From contig NZ_JAJOZU010000002.1 of the NCBI RefSeq assembly GCF_022419205.1, forward strand, positions 62,001 to 126,000: DNA of 64,000 nucleotides, written 5' to 3'. The notes below the pieces were generated by a model. That model was not told the origin of the DNA. It worked only from the letters and a program-made list of their open reading frames with translations, and did no database searches. Position numbers and translations under genes: made by a program. Of the stretch, positions 27,054 through 36,117 are shown in pieces. The DNA is from Thermomonas alba (lineage in GTDB: Bacteria > Pseudomonadota > Gammaproteobacteria > Xanthomonadales > Xanthomonadaceae). Positions within the stretch are counted from its first letter, which is position 1. Each line of letters starts with the position of its first letter.

Positions 27054-28970
27054 ATGGCCCACTCGCAGTTCGACCTGCTCCGGCAGCGCCGCTTCCTGCC
27101 CTACTTCGTGGTGCAGGCGCTGGGGGCGTTCAACGACAACGTGTACCGGCAGGCGATCATCGGGCTGCTGGCGTACATGGCGGTGGATAGCCGCCAGATG
27201 GGGCTGTACGCGAACCTGGCGCCGGCGGTCTTCATCCTGCCGTTCTTCCTGTTCTCGGCCAGCGCCGGGCAGATCGCGGAGAAGCTGGAGAAGCACAAGC
27301 TCATCGTGATCACCACCTCGATGGAGATCGCGGTGATGTCGCTGGCGGCGGTGGGCTTCCTGCTGCAGAGCATGCCGGTGCTGCTGGTGGCGCTGTTCGG
27401 CACCGGGCTGCAGTCCACCCTGTTCGGGCCGGTGAAGTATTCGATCCTGCCCTCGGTGCTGAAGCCGGAGGAACTGACCGGCGGCAACGGGCTGGTGGAG
27501 ATGGGCACCTCGGTGGCGATTTTGCTGGGGATGATCTACGGCGGCGCGGTCTTCCAGCTGGCCGGCGATCACGGCCCGCAGCTGGCGGCGGCCTCGGTGG
27601 TGCTGCTGGCGATCGCCGGCAACACGCTGGCGCGGCGCATCCCGAAGGTGGATGCCGGCGACCCGGGCCTGAAGGTGGACTGGAACATCCTGCGCGAGTC
27701 CTGGCGCATCTGGCAGCTGACGCGCCGGCAGCTGGCGGTGCGCAACGCGGTGCTGGGCGTGAGCTGGTTCTGGTTCGTCGGCACCGTGCTCACCGCGCAG
27801 CTGCCGGTGTACGCGCAGGCCAACCTCGGCGGCACCCAGGCGCTGTACATCTTCGCGCTGGCGCTGTTCTCGGTGGGCGTCGGGATCGGCTCGATTTCGT
27901 GCGAGAAGCTGTCCTCCCGCACGGTGGAAATCGGCCTGGTGCCGCTGGGCGCGTTCGGCGTCAGCGCGTTCCTGCTCGACCTGTATTTCGCGCGGCCCGG
28001 GCAGGCGCTGGCGCACGGGCTGTCGGTGCTGGAGTTCGTCCACGTCCCCGGCAGCTGGCGGATCATGCTGGACCTGACCGGCATCGGGGTGTTCACCGGC
28101 TTCTTCGTGGTGCCGCTGTTCGCGCTGATCCAGAGCCGCACACCGCGCAACGAGCTGGCGCGGGTGATCTCCGGCATGAATATCCAGAACGCGATGTTCA
28201 TCGTCGCCGCCGCGCTCATTGGTCTGGCGCTGCAGCGCATCCTCGGCTGGACGATCCCGCAGGTGTTCCTGGCGCTGGCGATCGCCAACACGCTGGTGGC
28301 GCTGTGGATCTTCACGATCGTGCCCGAGTTCTTCATGCGCTTTTTGAGCTGGCTGCTGGTGCGCACGCTGTACCGGGTGAAGCTGCACGGCATCGAAGAC
28401 CACGTGCCGGACGAGGGCGCGGCGCTGCTGGTATGCAACCACGTCAGCTATATGGATGCGCTGATCCTGTCCGCCAGCATCCCGCGTCCGATGCGGTTCG
28501 TGATGTATTACAAGATCTTCGATATCCCGGTGCTGCGCTGGATCTTCCGCACCGCCAGGGCGATCCCGATCGCCGGGGCCCGCGAGAACCCCGAGATCAT
28601 GCAGCGCGCGTTCGACGCGGTGGACGCGGCGCTGGCCGCGGGCGAGCTGGTGTGCATCTTCCCGGAAGGCGCGCTGACGAAGGACGGCCAGATCGCGCCG
28701 TTCAAGTCCGGGGTGGAGAAAATCCTGCAGCGCGCCGCCGCGCGCGGGCAGGACGTGCCGGTGGTGCCGCTGGCGCTGCGCAACATGTGGGGCAGCATGT
28801 GGAGCCGGCGCAGCGCGTCTGCCGAAAGCGGGCGCCTGGGCCGCATGCGCCTGCCGCGCCGGCTGCGCGCGCATATCGAGGTCGTCGCCGGGGCGCCGAT
28901 TCCGGGCACGCAGGCCAGCGCCGCCCTGCTGGAAGCCCAGGTCCGCGCCCTGCGCGGGGATGCGGCATGA
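27054..28970 (+). CDS. MFS transporter fused to PlsC-type acyltransferase (LplT-Aas-like, no AMP ligase)
   Basis: This 638-residue inner-membrane protein has an N-terminal major-facilitator domain of about 12 membrane segments (1-420) like LplT, the lysophospholipid flippase, and a C-terminal 1-acylglycerol-phosphate-type acyltransferase domain (about 440-620). The catalytic HX4D is H463...D468 within NHVSYMD, and the glycerolipid motif FPEG is 536-539. E. coli splits these functions between LplT and Aas, and Aas also has an acyl-ACP synthetase domain that is missing here. The likely role is flipping and re-acylating lysophospholipids. GGGGG upstream of the ATG may serve as ribosome binding site. 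Confidence 0.93.
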   Translation: MAHSQFDLLRQRRFLPYFVVQALGAFNDNVYRQAIIGLLAYMAVDSRQMGLYANLAPAVFILPFFLFSASAGQIAEKLEKHKLIVITTSMEIAVMSLAAVGFLLQSMPVLLVALFGTGLQSTLFGPVKYSILPSVLKPEELTGGNGLVEMGTSVAILLGMIYGGAVFQLAGDHGPQLAAASVVLLAIAGNTLARRIPKVDAGDPGLKVDWNILRESWRIWQLTRRQLAVRNAVLGVSWFWFVGTVLTAQLPVYAQANLGGTQALYIFALALFSVGVGIGSISCEKLSSRTVEIGLVPLGAFGVSAFLLDLYFARPGQALAHGLSVLEFVHVPGSWRIMLDLTGIGVFTGFFVVPLFALIQSRTPRNELARVISGMNIQNAMFIVAAALIGLALQRILGWTIPQVFLALAIANTLVALWIFTIVPEFFMRFLSWLLVRTLYRVKLHGIEDHVPDEGAALLVCNHVSYMDALILSASIPRPMRFVMYYKIFDIPVLRWIFRTARAIPIAGARENPEIMQRAFDAVDAALAAGELVCIFPEGALTKDGQIAPFKSGVEKILQRAAARGQDVPVVPLALRNMWGSMWSRRSASAESGRLGRMRLPRRLRAHIEVVAGAPIPGTQASAALLEAQVRALRGDAA

Positions 28971-29000
28971 ACCGGAGCGGACGCGGTATCTCGGCGCGCC

Positions 29001-29882
29001 TCAGCCCACCCAGCCGGCCACCACGAACAGGGCCAGCACCACCAGCCATAGCAGCAGGATGCGCCAGATCAGGTTCATCGCCTCGCGCAGCTCCGGCAGC
29101 GGGCCGAACACCTCGGCCAGCGCGGCCTCGGCGGGAATGCCGGCGGCGGTGTAATCGGCGACTTCCTCGGCGATGTCGGTACGCACGCTGGCGCGCGCCG
29201 CCGCGCCCAGCAGGCCGCCCTGCAGCCCGAATGCGCCGGGCCGGCGCCAAGCCGCGGTGACCGCGACGGCATCGCCCACCACCGCCAGCGCCAACAGCAT
29301 CAGCTGGGTCACCGGCCAGTCCAGCAGCGCCAGCAGGGTGCGCGCAAGCGGCTGTGCGGCCGCGGGCACCGCCTCGGCCTGGTCTTCCGCCGCCAGCGCC
29401 GCCAGCCGGTACAGCAGCGCGCCCGCCGGCCCCAGCAGGCAGAACCAGAACAGCACGCCGAACCAGCGCCGGCGCGCGCCGCGAAACACCGCTTCGACGC
29501 AGGCTCCGGCGTCGGCCGGCGCGCCTGCCGGCGGCCACAGGCGGGCGGCGGCGGCGCGGCGGGCGGTCTCGTCCGGGGCCGTCAGCACCGCCGCCACGTC
29601 GCGGTCGAGGTCGCGCGGGCCCCAGCACCAGAACAGCACGGCGATCCCCAGCAGCAGGCTGGGCAGGCCCCAGCCCAGCGGGCGCAGGCCCAGCTGCACC
29701 AAGCCCAGCGCCAGCACCGGCAGGCCCGGCGCCAGCAGCAGGTACAGCGCCGCCGGCAGGCGCGGCCCCGGCCAGCGCAGCCAGGCGCGATAGGCCTCGA
29801 ACCGCCGCAGGCGCGCGGCCAGGCCCGGCGCCAGATGGCCCAGGGCCAGGGCGATGACGACCGCAAGCAGGGTGATGGCCAT
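29001..29882 (-). CDS. ampE: AmpE-like membrane signalling protein
   Basis: This 293-residue protein has about four membrane segments (near 1-20, 50-85, 140-160 and 190-205, with another at the end) and matches the AmpE/CobD-like family by LRRFEAYRAWLRWP and RRWFGVLFWFCLLGPAGALL followed by YRL. In enterobacteria AmpE lies beside AmpD and is linked to beta-lactamase regulation through peptidoglycan recycling; its chemistry is unknown. AmpD is not adjacent here. It lies 10 bases downstream of nudC on the same strand, so it is probably in an erpA-nudC-ampE operon. Confidence 0.88.
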   Translation of the reverse strand: MAITLLAVVIALALGHLAPGLAARLRRFEAYRAWLRWPGPRLPAALYLLLAPGLPVLALGLVQLGLRPLGWGLPSLLLGIAVLFWCWGPRDLDRDVAAVLTAPDETARRAAAARLWPPAGAPADAGACVEAVFRGARRRWFGVLFWFCLLGPAGALLYRLAALAAEDQAEAVPAAAQPLARTLLALLDWPVTQLMLLALAVVGDAVAVTAAWRRPGAFGLQGGLLGAAARASVRTDIAEEVADYTAAGIPAEAALAEVFGPLPELREAMNLIWRILLLWLVVLALFVVAGWVG

Positions 29883-29892
29883 GCCCGCCAGT

Positions 29893-30825
29893 CTAGCCGG
29901 CGGCGCGCGCGGCGTCGTATTCGTCCAGCCAGGTCTGGATCACGTGGCGGGCGATGGAAATGGGCGACGGCAGCACGATGTCGTCGCCGGGGCCGTCGGC
30001 ATCGGTCCAGTCGCGCGCCAGCGCCGCGCGCACCTCCTCGGCGCTGAACCAGCGCGCGGCCTCGATCTCCTCCCCGACCTGCGGCGGATCAGGTTCGGCG
30101 CGGGCGATGAAGCCGAGCATCAGGGAGCCCGGGAACGGCCACGGCTGCGAGGCGAGGTAGCGCGCGCTGCGGGCGTGCACGCGCACGCCAGTTTCCTCCA
30201 TCGCCTCGCGCACCACCGTCTGCTCCAGGGTCTCGCCGGGTTCGACGAAGCCGGCCAGCACCGACCAGCGCCGCCGCGGCCAGCGGGCCTGGCGCGCCAG
30301 CAGCAGGCGCTCGCCGTCGGTGACCGCGGCGATCATGGCCTGGTCGGTGCGCGGGTAGTGCTCGCTGCCGCAGGCATCGCACACGCCCAGCCAGCCGCCG
30401 CGGGCGAACCGCAGCGGACCGGCGCAGGCCGGGCAGAACCGGTGGCGCTGGTGCCAGTGCTGCAGCGCGCGCGCCTGCGCGAACAGGGTGGACTGCCAGG
30501 CCGGCCACTGCACGGCGGCGCTGCGCAGATCCAGCCAGCCGGCAGCCGCGGGCGCGGCGGCCTCGGCCAGGAACCAGGCGCGCCCGTCGCGCAGGCCGAG
30601 GAAGGTGCAGCCCTGGGGACCGCCCGCCACCGCGGCGGCGGCCAGTTCCAGCAGCTGCCCGCCGGCATCCACCGGCGCCTGCCCGCGCGCGTCCAGCGCG
30701 ATCACGCCGGCCTGCGGCCACAGCGCGGCCAGGGCCGCAGGATCGCTGCGCAGATGGTCGGCGCGGTCGAGCGCGCCATCCACGAATGCGAACGGGCACG
30801 CCGGCGCTGCCGGGGCCGCGGTCAT
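29893..30825 (-). CDS. nudC: NAD(H) diphosphatase / NAD-RNA decapping enzyme NudC
   Basis: NudC hydrolyses NADH to NMNH and AMP and removes NAD caps from RNA. The 310 residues have a divergent N-terminal domain, a zinc ribbon with CPAC and CDAC, then the Nudix box: [11 protein letters not shown] with REAMEETGV after it. The family-specific [14 protein letters not shown] follows. The start at 30825 overlaps the erpA stop (ATGA), giving translational coupling, and ampE follows after ten bases. The function is well supported; whether NAD or capped RNA is the main substrate cannot be told. Confidence 0.96.
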   Translation of the reverse strand: MTAAPAAPACPFAFVDGALDRADHLRSDPAALAALWPQAGVIALDARGQAPVDAGGQLLELAAAAVAGGPQGCTFLGLRDGRAWFLAEAAAPAAAGWLDLRSAAVQWPAWQSTLFAQARALQHWHQRHRFCPACAGPLRFARGGWLGVCDACGSEHYPRTDQAMIAAVTDGERLLLARQARWPRRRWSVLAGFVEPGETLEQTVVREAMEETGVRVHARSARYLASQPWPFPGSLMLGFIARAEPDPPQVGEEIEAARWFSAEEVRAALARDWTDADGPGDDIVLPSPISIARHVIQTWLDEYDAARAAG

Positions 30826-31193
30826 ACGGTGAAGCTGCTGCCGCAGCCGCAGGTGGTCTTGGCGTTGGGGTTGCGGATCACGAACTGGGCGCCGGCCAGC
30901 GACTCGCTGTAATCGACCTCGGCGCCCATCAGGTATTGCAGGCTGAGCGGATCGACCAGCAGCGTGGCGCCGTCGGTGGCGATCGCCAGGTCGTCCGGCT
31001 CCTGGCCCTCGTCGAACTCGAAGCCGTACTGGAACCCGGAGCAGCCACCGCCCTGGATGTACACCCGCAGCTTCAGCCCCGGGTTGCCCTCCTCCGCCAC
31101 CAGTTCGCGCACCTTGGCCGCGGCGGCGGGGGTGAAACGCAGCGGAGCTGCAGGGGCAGGTGATGCAGGAGAATCGAGCTGATGCAGTTCCAT
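30822..31193 (-). CDS. erpA: Iron-sulfur cluster insertion protein ErpA
   Basis: This A-type carrier delivers Fe-S clusters to apoproteins such as IspG/IspH. The 123 residues show the three conserved cysteines: C51 in [11 protein letters not shown] and C115/C117 in CGCGSSF. The frame could open at 31406, but MELHQLDSP at 31193 gives the family length and the upstream part is basic and unlike ErpA. It heads the erpA-nudC-ampE cluster and is divergent from the response-regulator gene across 283 bases. That gap shows no further gene or clear promoter. Confidence 0.96.
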   Translation of the reverse strand: MELHQLDSPASPAPAAPLRFTPAAAAKVRELVAEEGNPGLKLRVYIQGGGCSGFQYGFEFDEGQEPDDLAIATDGATLLVDPLSLQYLMGAEVDYSESLAGAQFVIRNPNAKTTCGCGSSFTV

Positions 31194-31476
31194 GCCGACA
31201 GCATGGGGCGTGCGTCGCCCGGATTCAACCGCCGTCCGCCCTGCACGCATGCGCGAGGCCAGCAGACGGCCTGCGGCGACACGCTGCAGTACGCGAAACA
31301 GACGTTTAGACTGAAAGCTTCCAGCCTTCGCGCAGCGCTTGCGCGGACGCGCCGCCGTCCCCTGCCGCCTGCGTTTTACGTCAGAATCCCGATATGGACG
31401 TGCCACCTCGCCCCATGGAGCCTGCTATCGCCCGCGACGCGCTGCCGAGCCTCCCTCCGGTCACAGAGCATTCCGC

Positions 31477-33171
31477 ATGAGCAACCCGCAGGACTCCACC
31501 TCTCCCGATGCGCTTCCCTACCGCGTACTGATCGTGGAGGACGATCGCAGCCAGGCGGTTTTCGCCGAGGCGATCCTACGCGGCGCCGGCATGCAGACCG
31601 AGGTCATCGCCGTTCCGGAGCGCGTGCTGGAAGCGGTGGAACGCTTTGCCCCCGACCTGGTGCTGATGGATTTGCACCTGCCCGGCCTCAGCGGCACCGA
31701 ACTGACCCGGCAGATCCGCGCGCTGCCGCGCTTTCTGCACATGCCGGTGGTATTCCTGACCGGCGATCAGGACCCCGACCGCCAGCTGGAGGTGCTGGAG
31801 CACGGCGGCGACGACTTCATCCTCAAGCCGGTGCGGCCGCGCCACCTGGTCGTGGCCGTGCAGAGCCGCATCAAGCGCGCGCGGGCCCTGCAGGCATTGC
31901 AGGCGACGATGCCGCAGGAATCCGAGCGCCACCCGAGCACTGGCCTCTACCACCGGACCGCGCTGATGCAGCGGCTGGAGGCACAGCTGGCCACCGGCAA
32001 GGGCGGCGCGCTACTGCTGGAGATGGGCCACGCCAGCGCGCTGCGTGGCCGCTACGGCTATGCCGCCTACGAAACCCTGATGAACGATGCCGGCGGCGTC
32101 CTGGCCAAGCTGGTCGGGGATTACCCGGCCGCGCGCATGGCCGACAACGTGTTCATGGTGGCGGCTCCGGGGCTGGATCGCGCGGGGCTGGACGAGTTGG
32201 CCCGCCGCCTGCGCGACGGCATCGGCTACCACGACTTCCAGGTCAACGGTGAATCTCTGCGGCTGCGCTGCACGGTGGGATACGCCAGCTATGAGCACGG
32301 TTTTGCAGATGCCGGCGCCGCACTGGCGGCCGCGGAGGAAGCCGCGCGCGAGGCCCAGGCGTCTCCTGCCGGGATCGCCAGCTACACCCCGCACGACGCC
32401 ACCGGCAACACCGCGCTGGTGCAGGAGCTGCGGGCGGCGCTCGCGCCCGGTGGCCGCGGCTTGTATCTCGTCTTTCAGCCGGTGGTGGCGGTGGCCGGCA
32501 GCGACGAGGCGCAGTTCCAGGTGCTGCTGCGCATGACCGGGCCGGACGGCAGCGTGCGCCGCGCGGCCGAGTTCCTGCCCGCCGCGCAGACCGCCGGGCT
32601 GATGCCGGCGCTGGACCGCTGGGTGATGGAGCAGGCGCTGGATCTCATGCAAAAGCGTCGCGCGGAAGACCGTCCGATGCGCCTGTTCGTCTCACAGTCT
32701 CCGCACACCCTGGGACAGGAAGGTTACGCCACGTGGCTGCGGCAGGCGCTGGAAGCACGCCAGCTGGATGGTCCGCAGCTGGTGATCGACCTGCGTCTGG
32801 AAGACGCCATCGTGCACGTGGTGCTGCTGCAACAGCTCTGCGAGCAGCTGGTGCCGGTCGGCGTGCAGTTCTGCCTGAGCCAGTTCCGCTACACCGAGGA
32901 CGCCAGGCAGCTGCTGCAGGAGCTGCCGCTGGGCTTCGTGCGCCTGTCCGCCGAGTTCGCCCGCCACCCGCTGCCGCGCGAGCTGCGCGATGAAATGCGG
33001 CTGGCGATCGACCATGCGCATCGCCTGGCGCTGCAGGTGATCGCGCAAGCGGTGGAAGATCCGCAGGCAGCCTCTGCGCTGTGGCTGGCCGGCATCGACT
33101 ACATCCAGGGCAACCTGATCCAGCATCCCGACCAGGCGCTGGATTTCGATTTCCGGAGCGCCACCCTGTGA
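31477..33171 (+). CDS. Response regulator with degenerate GGDEF and EAL domains
   Basis: This 564-residue protein has an N-terminal receiver domain (15-130) with intact EDD (21-23), phospho-acceptor D65 and K117. A GGDEF-like region (about 155-305) has ADNVF (222-226) in place of GGDEF, so cyclase activity is not expected. An EAL-like domain (about 315-555) begins LVFQPVVAVAG but has QVL (348-350) in place of EAL and lacks the DDFG-type metal motif, so phosphodiesterase activity is also unlikely. It may act as a c-di-GMP receptor or protein-interaction module, as FimX-type proteins do. Its stop overlaps the GTG start of the hybrid kinase, so the pair should work together. Confidence 0.88.
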   Translation: MSNPQDSTSPDALPYRVLIVEDDRSQAVFAEAILRGAGMQTEVIAVPERVLEAVERFAPDLVLMDLHLPGLSGTELTRQIRALPRFLHMPVVFLTGDQDPDRQLEVLEHGGDDFILKPVRPRHLVVAVQSRIKRARALQALQATMPQESERHPSTGLYHRTALMQRLEAQLATGKGGALLLEMGHASALRGRYGYAAYETLMNDAGGVLAKLVGDYPAARMADNVFMVAAPGLDRAGLDELARRLRDGIGYHDFQVNGESLRLRCTVGYASYEHGFADAGAALAAAEEAAREAQASPAGIASYTPHDATGNTALVQELRAALAPGGRGLYLVFQPVVAVAGSDEAQFQVLLRMTGPDGSVRRAAEFLPAAQTAGLMPALDRWVMEQALDLMQKRRAEDRPMRLFVSQSPHTLGQEGYATWLRQALEARQLDGPQLVIDLRLEDAIVHVVLLQQLCEQLVPVGVQFCLSQFRYTEDARQLLQELPLGFVRLSAEFARHPLPRELRDEMRLAIDHAHRLALQVIAQAVEDPQAASALWLAGIDYIQGNLIQHPDQALDFDFRSATL

Positions 33172-35483
33172 ACGCCGCGGGCGGCGCTCGCCTGACGCTG
33201 ACCAGCATCCGCTGGATGGCCCTGGGCGCGGCCGCCGGCGCGGCGCTGGCGCTGGTGACAGAACGCCTGGGCGTGCAAGGGCCGTGGGAGCTGATCGCCC
33301 TGGTACTGATCCTGCTGGCCATGTTCGGTGGCGCCACCTATGCGCTGGCCGTGCGCAACCGCGAGCTCGAACTGCGCGAGCAGGTCGAGCAGGCACAGCA
33401 CCAGGTGGAGGAAATCAGCCAGCTGCAGCGCGAGCTCGACCGACGCGCCAGGCTGGAAGAAGAGCTCACCCGCGCCAAGCAGGCGGCGGAAGCGGCGGCA
33501 ATGGCCAAGGGCGAGTTCCTGGCCACCATGAGCCATGAGATCCGCACCCCGCTCAACGGCATCATCCCGATGCTGGACCTGCTCGCCAACTCGCGCCTGA
33601 GCCCGGATCAGCAGGAAATCCTGCGCACCGCGATCGCCTCGGCGCAGCAGCTGTTGCGCATCGTGGACGACATCCTCGACTACTCCAAGCTGGAGGCCAA
33701 CCGGCTGGAGCTGGAGACCACCGCGTTCAACCTGCGTGAGCTGCTGCAGAGCGTGATCACCTTGATGGAGCGCTCGGCCGCCGCCAAGAATCTGCACCTG
33801 ACGCTCTACATCGACCCCGCGGTGCGGCTGCCGGTGCGCGGCGATCCGGTGCGCCTGCGCCAGGTTCTGAGCAATCTGGTGAGCAATGCGATCAAGTTCA
33901 CCGAGCGCGGCAGCGTCACCGTCACCGTCAAGCGTATCGGCGAAACCCCGGCCCAGCACCTGCTGCGCTTCGAAGTGCAGGACACCGGCATCGGCATCGA
34001 ACCGGAGGTGCGCGACAAGCTGTTCCAGCCCTTCAGCCAGGCCGATGCCTCCACCACCCGCCTGTATGGCGGCACCGGGCTGGGCCTGGTGATCTCGCAG
34101 CGGATCGTGGCCCTGATGGGCGGCAAGATCGGGGTGGAGTCACAGCCGGGCCTGGGTTCCACTTTCTGGTTCGAAATCCCACTGCTGAAGATCGCCGGCG
34201 ACATGCCGACCCAGCAGCAGGACCTCTACGGTGGGCGAGTGCTGTTGATCACCACCGATTCGCGCCTGCGCATGCGCCTCACCACGCTGCTGCCGAACTG
34301 GGGGCTGCGCGTCACCACCGTGGAGAACACCCACGACGCGCTGGAGCGCCTGCGGCAGGCGCACGCGCAGGGCGAGCCCTGGCGCTACTCGGTGGTGCTG
34401 GCGGATCTGTCCAGCATCCGCAGCACCGCCCTTTCGCTGGCACGCAACCTGGAGCGCCGCCAGCAGTACGGCGATGCACGCTTGGTGTACCTGCGCGGGG
34501 ATGACGTCACTTCGCTCGACCTGCCGGTTTCCGCCACCATCATTCCGCGCAACGTCGAAGACGTCGATCTGCGCGCGGCGCTGTCGAGATCCGGGGTGGC
34601 GTGGGCACAGCACGATCCGCATCCCGCACCGGTTCAGCAGTCCACCCCAGACGAGGCCAAGACCGCCAGCACCCACGCGCCGCGGGTGCTGTTGGTGGAA
34701 GACAATCCGGTCAATCTGATGGTGGCGCAGCGCCTGCTGCAGGTGCTGGGCGCGGAGTGCGAGACCGCCGGCAACGGCCAGGCGGCGTTGGAAAAGCTCG
34801 AATCCGGTCAATACGACCTGGTGCTGATGGACTGCCAGATGCCGGTGCTGGATGGCTATACCGCCACCCGCAAGTGGCGGGAGATCGAGCAGCAGCGCAA
34901 GCCCGCGCGGCGCATGCCGATCGTGGCGATGACCGCCAACGCGATGGCCGGCGACCGCCAGAAGTGCCTGGATGCCGGAATGGACGACTATCTGGCAAAA
35001 CCGGTCACGCGCGCCGAGCTGGAGCAATGCATCAAGCGCTGGAAAGACAGCCGCATGCGGGTGCCGGAGACCCCGCCGCCGGAATCCTCCCCAGCCTCGG
35101 CCGATCAACCCACCGGGCGCGCGCCGTCCGTGCTCGACGGCAACGTGCTGGGCGAACTGCGCGAGGTGCTGGGCGATGAGGTGGACAACATCATCTCCGT
35201 ATATCTGGAAGACGCGCCGCGCCTGATCGCACAGCTGGAGCGCGCCGCGGTCACGAGCGATCCGATCGCGCTGCGGGTGACCGCGCACACCTTGAAGTCC
35301 TCCAGCGCCAACGTCGGCGCCACCACCCTGGCCAACGCCGCGCGCGAGCTCGAGCACGGCGCGCGGGACGGCACGCTGACCGATCCGGCGTCCGCCGTGG
35401 CCGCGATCGTCACCGAGTTCGAACGCGTGCGCGCGGCCCTGCAGTCGCAACTGAAGAAGGACGCCGGCAAGACCCCGGGCTGA
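33168..35483 (+). CDS. Hybrid sensor histidine kinase with pseudo-receiver, receiver and HPt
   Basis: This 771-residue RpfC-like protein has two N-terminal membrane segments (about 14-34 and 40-62), a coiled coil (65-110), a HisKA domain with H123 in MSHEIRTPLNG, an HATPase domain (NLVSNAIKF, DTGIGI, GGTGLGL), a receiver-like domain at about 355-475 that lacks the acidic pair, a true receiver (505-625, EDN at 511-513, D555, K611) and an HPt domain with H707 in TAHTLKSSSANVG. There is almost no periplasmic sensor, so the signal may be membrane-borne. The start is GTG 33168, overlapping the upstream response-regulator stop (GTGA). A phosphorelay H123-D555-H707 to D65 of the upstream protein is a reasonable inference. 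Confidence 0.93.
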   Translation: MNAAGGARLTLTSIRWMALGAAAGAALALVTERLGVQGPWELIALVLILLAMFGGATYALAVRNRELELREQVEQAQHQVEEISQLQRELDRRARLEEELTRAKQAAEAAAMAKGEFLATMSHEIRTPLNGIIPMLDLLANSRLSPDQQEILRTAIASAQQLLRIVDDILDYSKLEANRLELETTAFNLRELLQSVITLMERSAAAKNLHLTLYIDPAVRLPVRGDPVRLRQVLSNLVSNAIKFTERGSVTVTVKRIGETPAQHLLRFEVQDTGIGIEPEVRDKLFQPFSQADASTTRLYGGTGLGLVISQRIVALMGGKIGVESQPGLGSTFWFEIPLLKIAGDMPTQQQDLYGGRVLLITTDSRLRMRLTTLLPNWGLRVTTVENTHDALERLRQAHAQGEPWRYSVVLADLSSIRSTALSLARNLERRQQYGDARLVYLRGDDVTSLDLPVSATIIPRNVEDVDLRAALSRSGVAWAQHDPHPAPVQQSTPDEAKTASTHAPRVLLVEDNPVNLMVAQRLLQVLGAECETAGNGQAALEKLESGQYDLVLMDCQMPVLDGYTATRKWREIEQQRKPARRMPIVAMTANAMAGDRQKCLDAGMDDYLAKPVTRAELEQCIKRWKDSRMRVPETPPPESSPASADQPTGRAPSVLDGNVLGELREVLGDEVDNIISVYLEDAPRLIAQLERAAVTSDPIALRVTAHTLKSSSANVGATTLANAARELEHGARDGTLTDPASAVAAIVTEFERVRAALQSQLKKDAGKTPG

Positions 35484-35496
35484 TCGCGAAACGCCG

Positions 35497-35850
35497 TCAG
35501 CCGCTGTAGCGGCAGCCGGACGTGCAGGTTTCGCGTACCACCACGGCCGACAGCAGCGGCACCTGCGGTTTCAGCCGCTCCCAGATCCAGATCGCCAGGC
35601 GCTCGCTGGTGGGATTCTCCAGCCCCTCGATCTCGTTGAGGTAATGATGGTCCAGCTGCTCGTACAGCGGCCGAAATGCCGCCTTGAGCTCGGCGAAATC
35701 CATCACCCAGCCGGTTTCCGCGCCCGGCTCGCCGCTGACGTGCAGCTCGATCACGAACGAATGCCCATGCAGGCGCGCGCATTTGTGCCCGGCCGGCACG
35801 TTCGGCAACCGATGCGCAGCCTCGATGGTGAAGGTCTTGTAGATGTCCAT
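35497..35850 (-). CDS. queD: 6-carboxy-5,6,7,8-tetrahydropterin synthase
   Basis: QueD converts dihydroneopterin triphosphate to carboxytetrahydropterin in synthesis of the queuosine/7-deazaguanine tRNA base. The 117 residues carry zinc ligands H13, H28 and H30 (AAHRLP and HGHSF) and the catalytic C24 in [20 protein letters not shown] and DHHYLNE are also typical. The ATG at 35850 gives the [13 protein letters not shown] family start; upstream in-frame sequence runs into the tRNA terminator. It is convergent with the hybrid kinase gene. Confidence 0.97.
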   Translation of the reverse strand: MDIYKTFTIEAAHRLPNVPAGHKCARLHGHSFVIELHVSGEPGAETGWVMDFAELKAAFRPLYEQLDHHYLNEIEGLENPTSERLAIWIWERLKPQVPLLSAVVVRETCTSGCRYSG

Positions 35851-35878
35851 GGGCAGGCGAAAGGCCGGGACGCAGACG

Positions 35879-35903
35879 AAAAACCCCGCCAAAGTGCGGG
35901 GTT
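35879..35903 (-). terminator. Intrinsic terminator of tRNA-Met
   Basis: On the minus strand AACCCCGC and GCGGGGTT form an eight-pair stem around a six-base loop, with five consecutive T residues at its end (35883-35879). It lies 17 bases after the tRNA 3' end and before queD. The stem arms are 35882-35889 and 35896-35903. Confidence 0.85.
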
Positions 35904-35919
35904 GCAAGCGCCATGGCGG

Positions 35920-35996
35920 TGGTGGCTATGGGTGGACTCGAACCACCGACCCCAGCATTATGAGTGCTGTGCTCTAACCGGCTGAGCTACATAGCC
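35920..35996 (-). tRNA. tRNA-Met (CAU anticodon), elongator type
   Basis: The 77-base gene folds as a standard cloverleaf: acceptor GGCTATG pairs with CATAGCC, the D-arm has AGCTCAGCCGGTTAGAGC, the anticodon loop contains CTCATAA (CAT), and the T-arm has GGTTCGAGTCC. The 3' CCA is encoded. The first pair is G-C and the D-arm matches elongator rather than initiator tRNA; an isoleucine-accepting (lysidine) form is less likely given its closeness to E. coli metT/metZ-type elongator sequence. Confidence 0.95.
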
Positions 35997-36117
35997 GACA
36001 CGGAGCCAAGCATTATCCTGATCCCGCCTGCCGTCGTCAAATCGACGCGCCGGCGCTTGCCGTCCGCGGCGGCGGCTGGCACAGTCGGGCCAACGAGTGA
36101 TTCGCGGAGTCCGCACC

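Noticed and set aside
31194-31476. Gap between erpA and the response regulator searched for a small gene or RNA
   Set aside because: Only low-quality frames without ribosome binding sites were seen, and no stable structured RNA was apparent.
35497-35996. queD beside tRNA-Met as a functional queuosine-tRNA pair
   Set aside because: Queuosine modifies tRNAs with GUN anticodons, not CAU, and a strong terminator separates the two genes.
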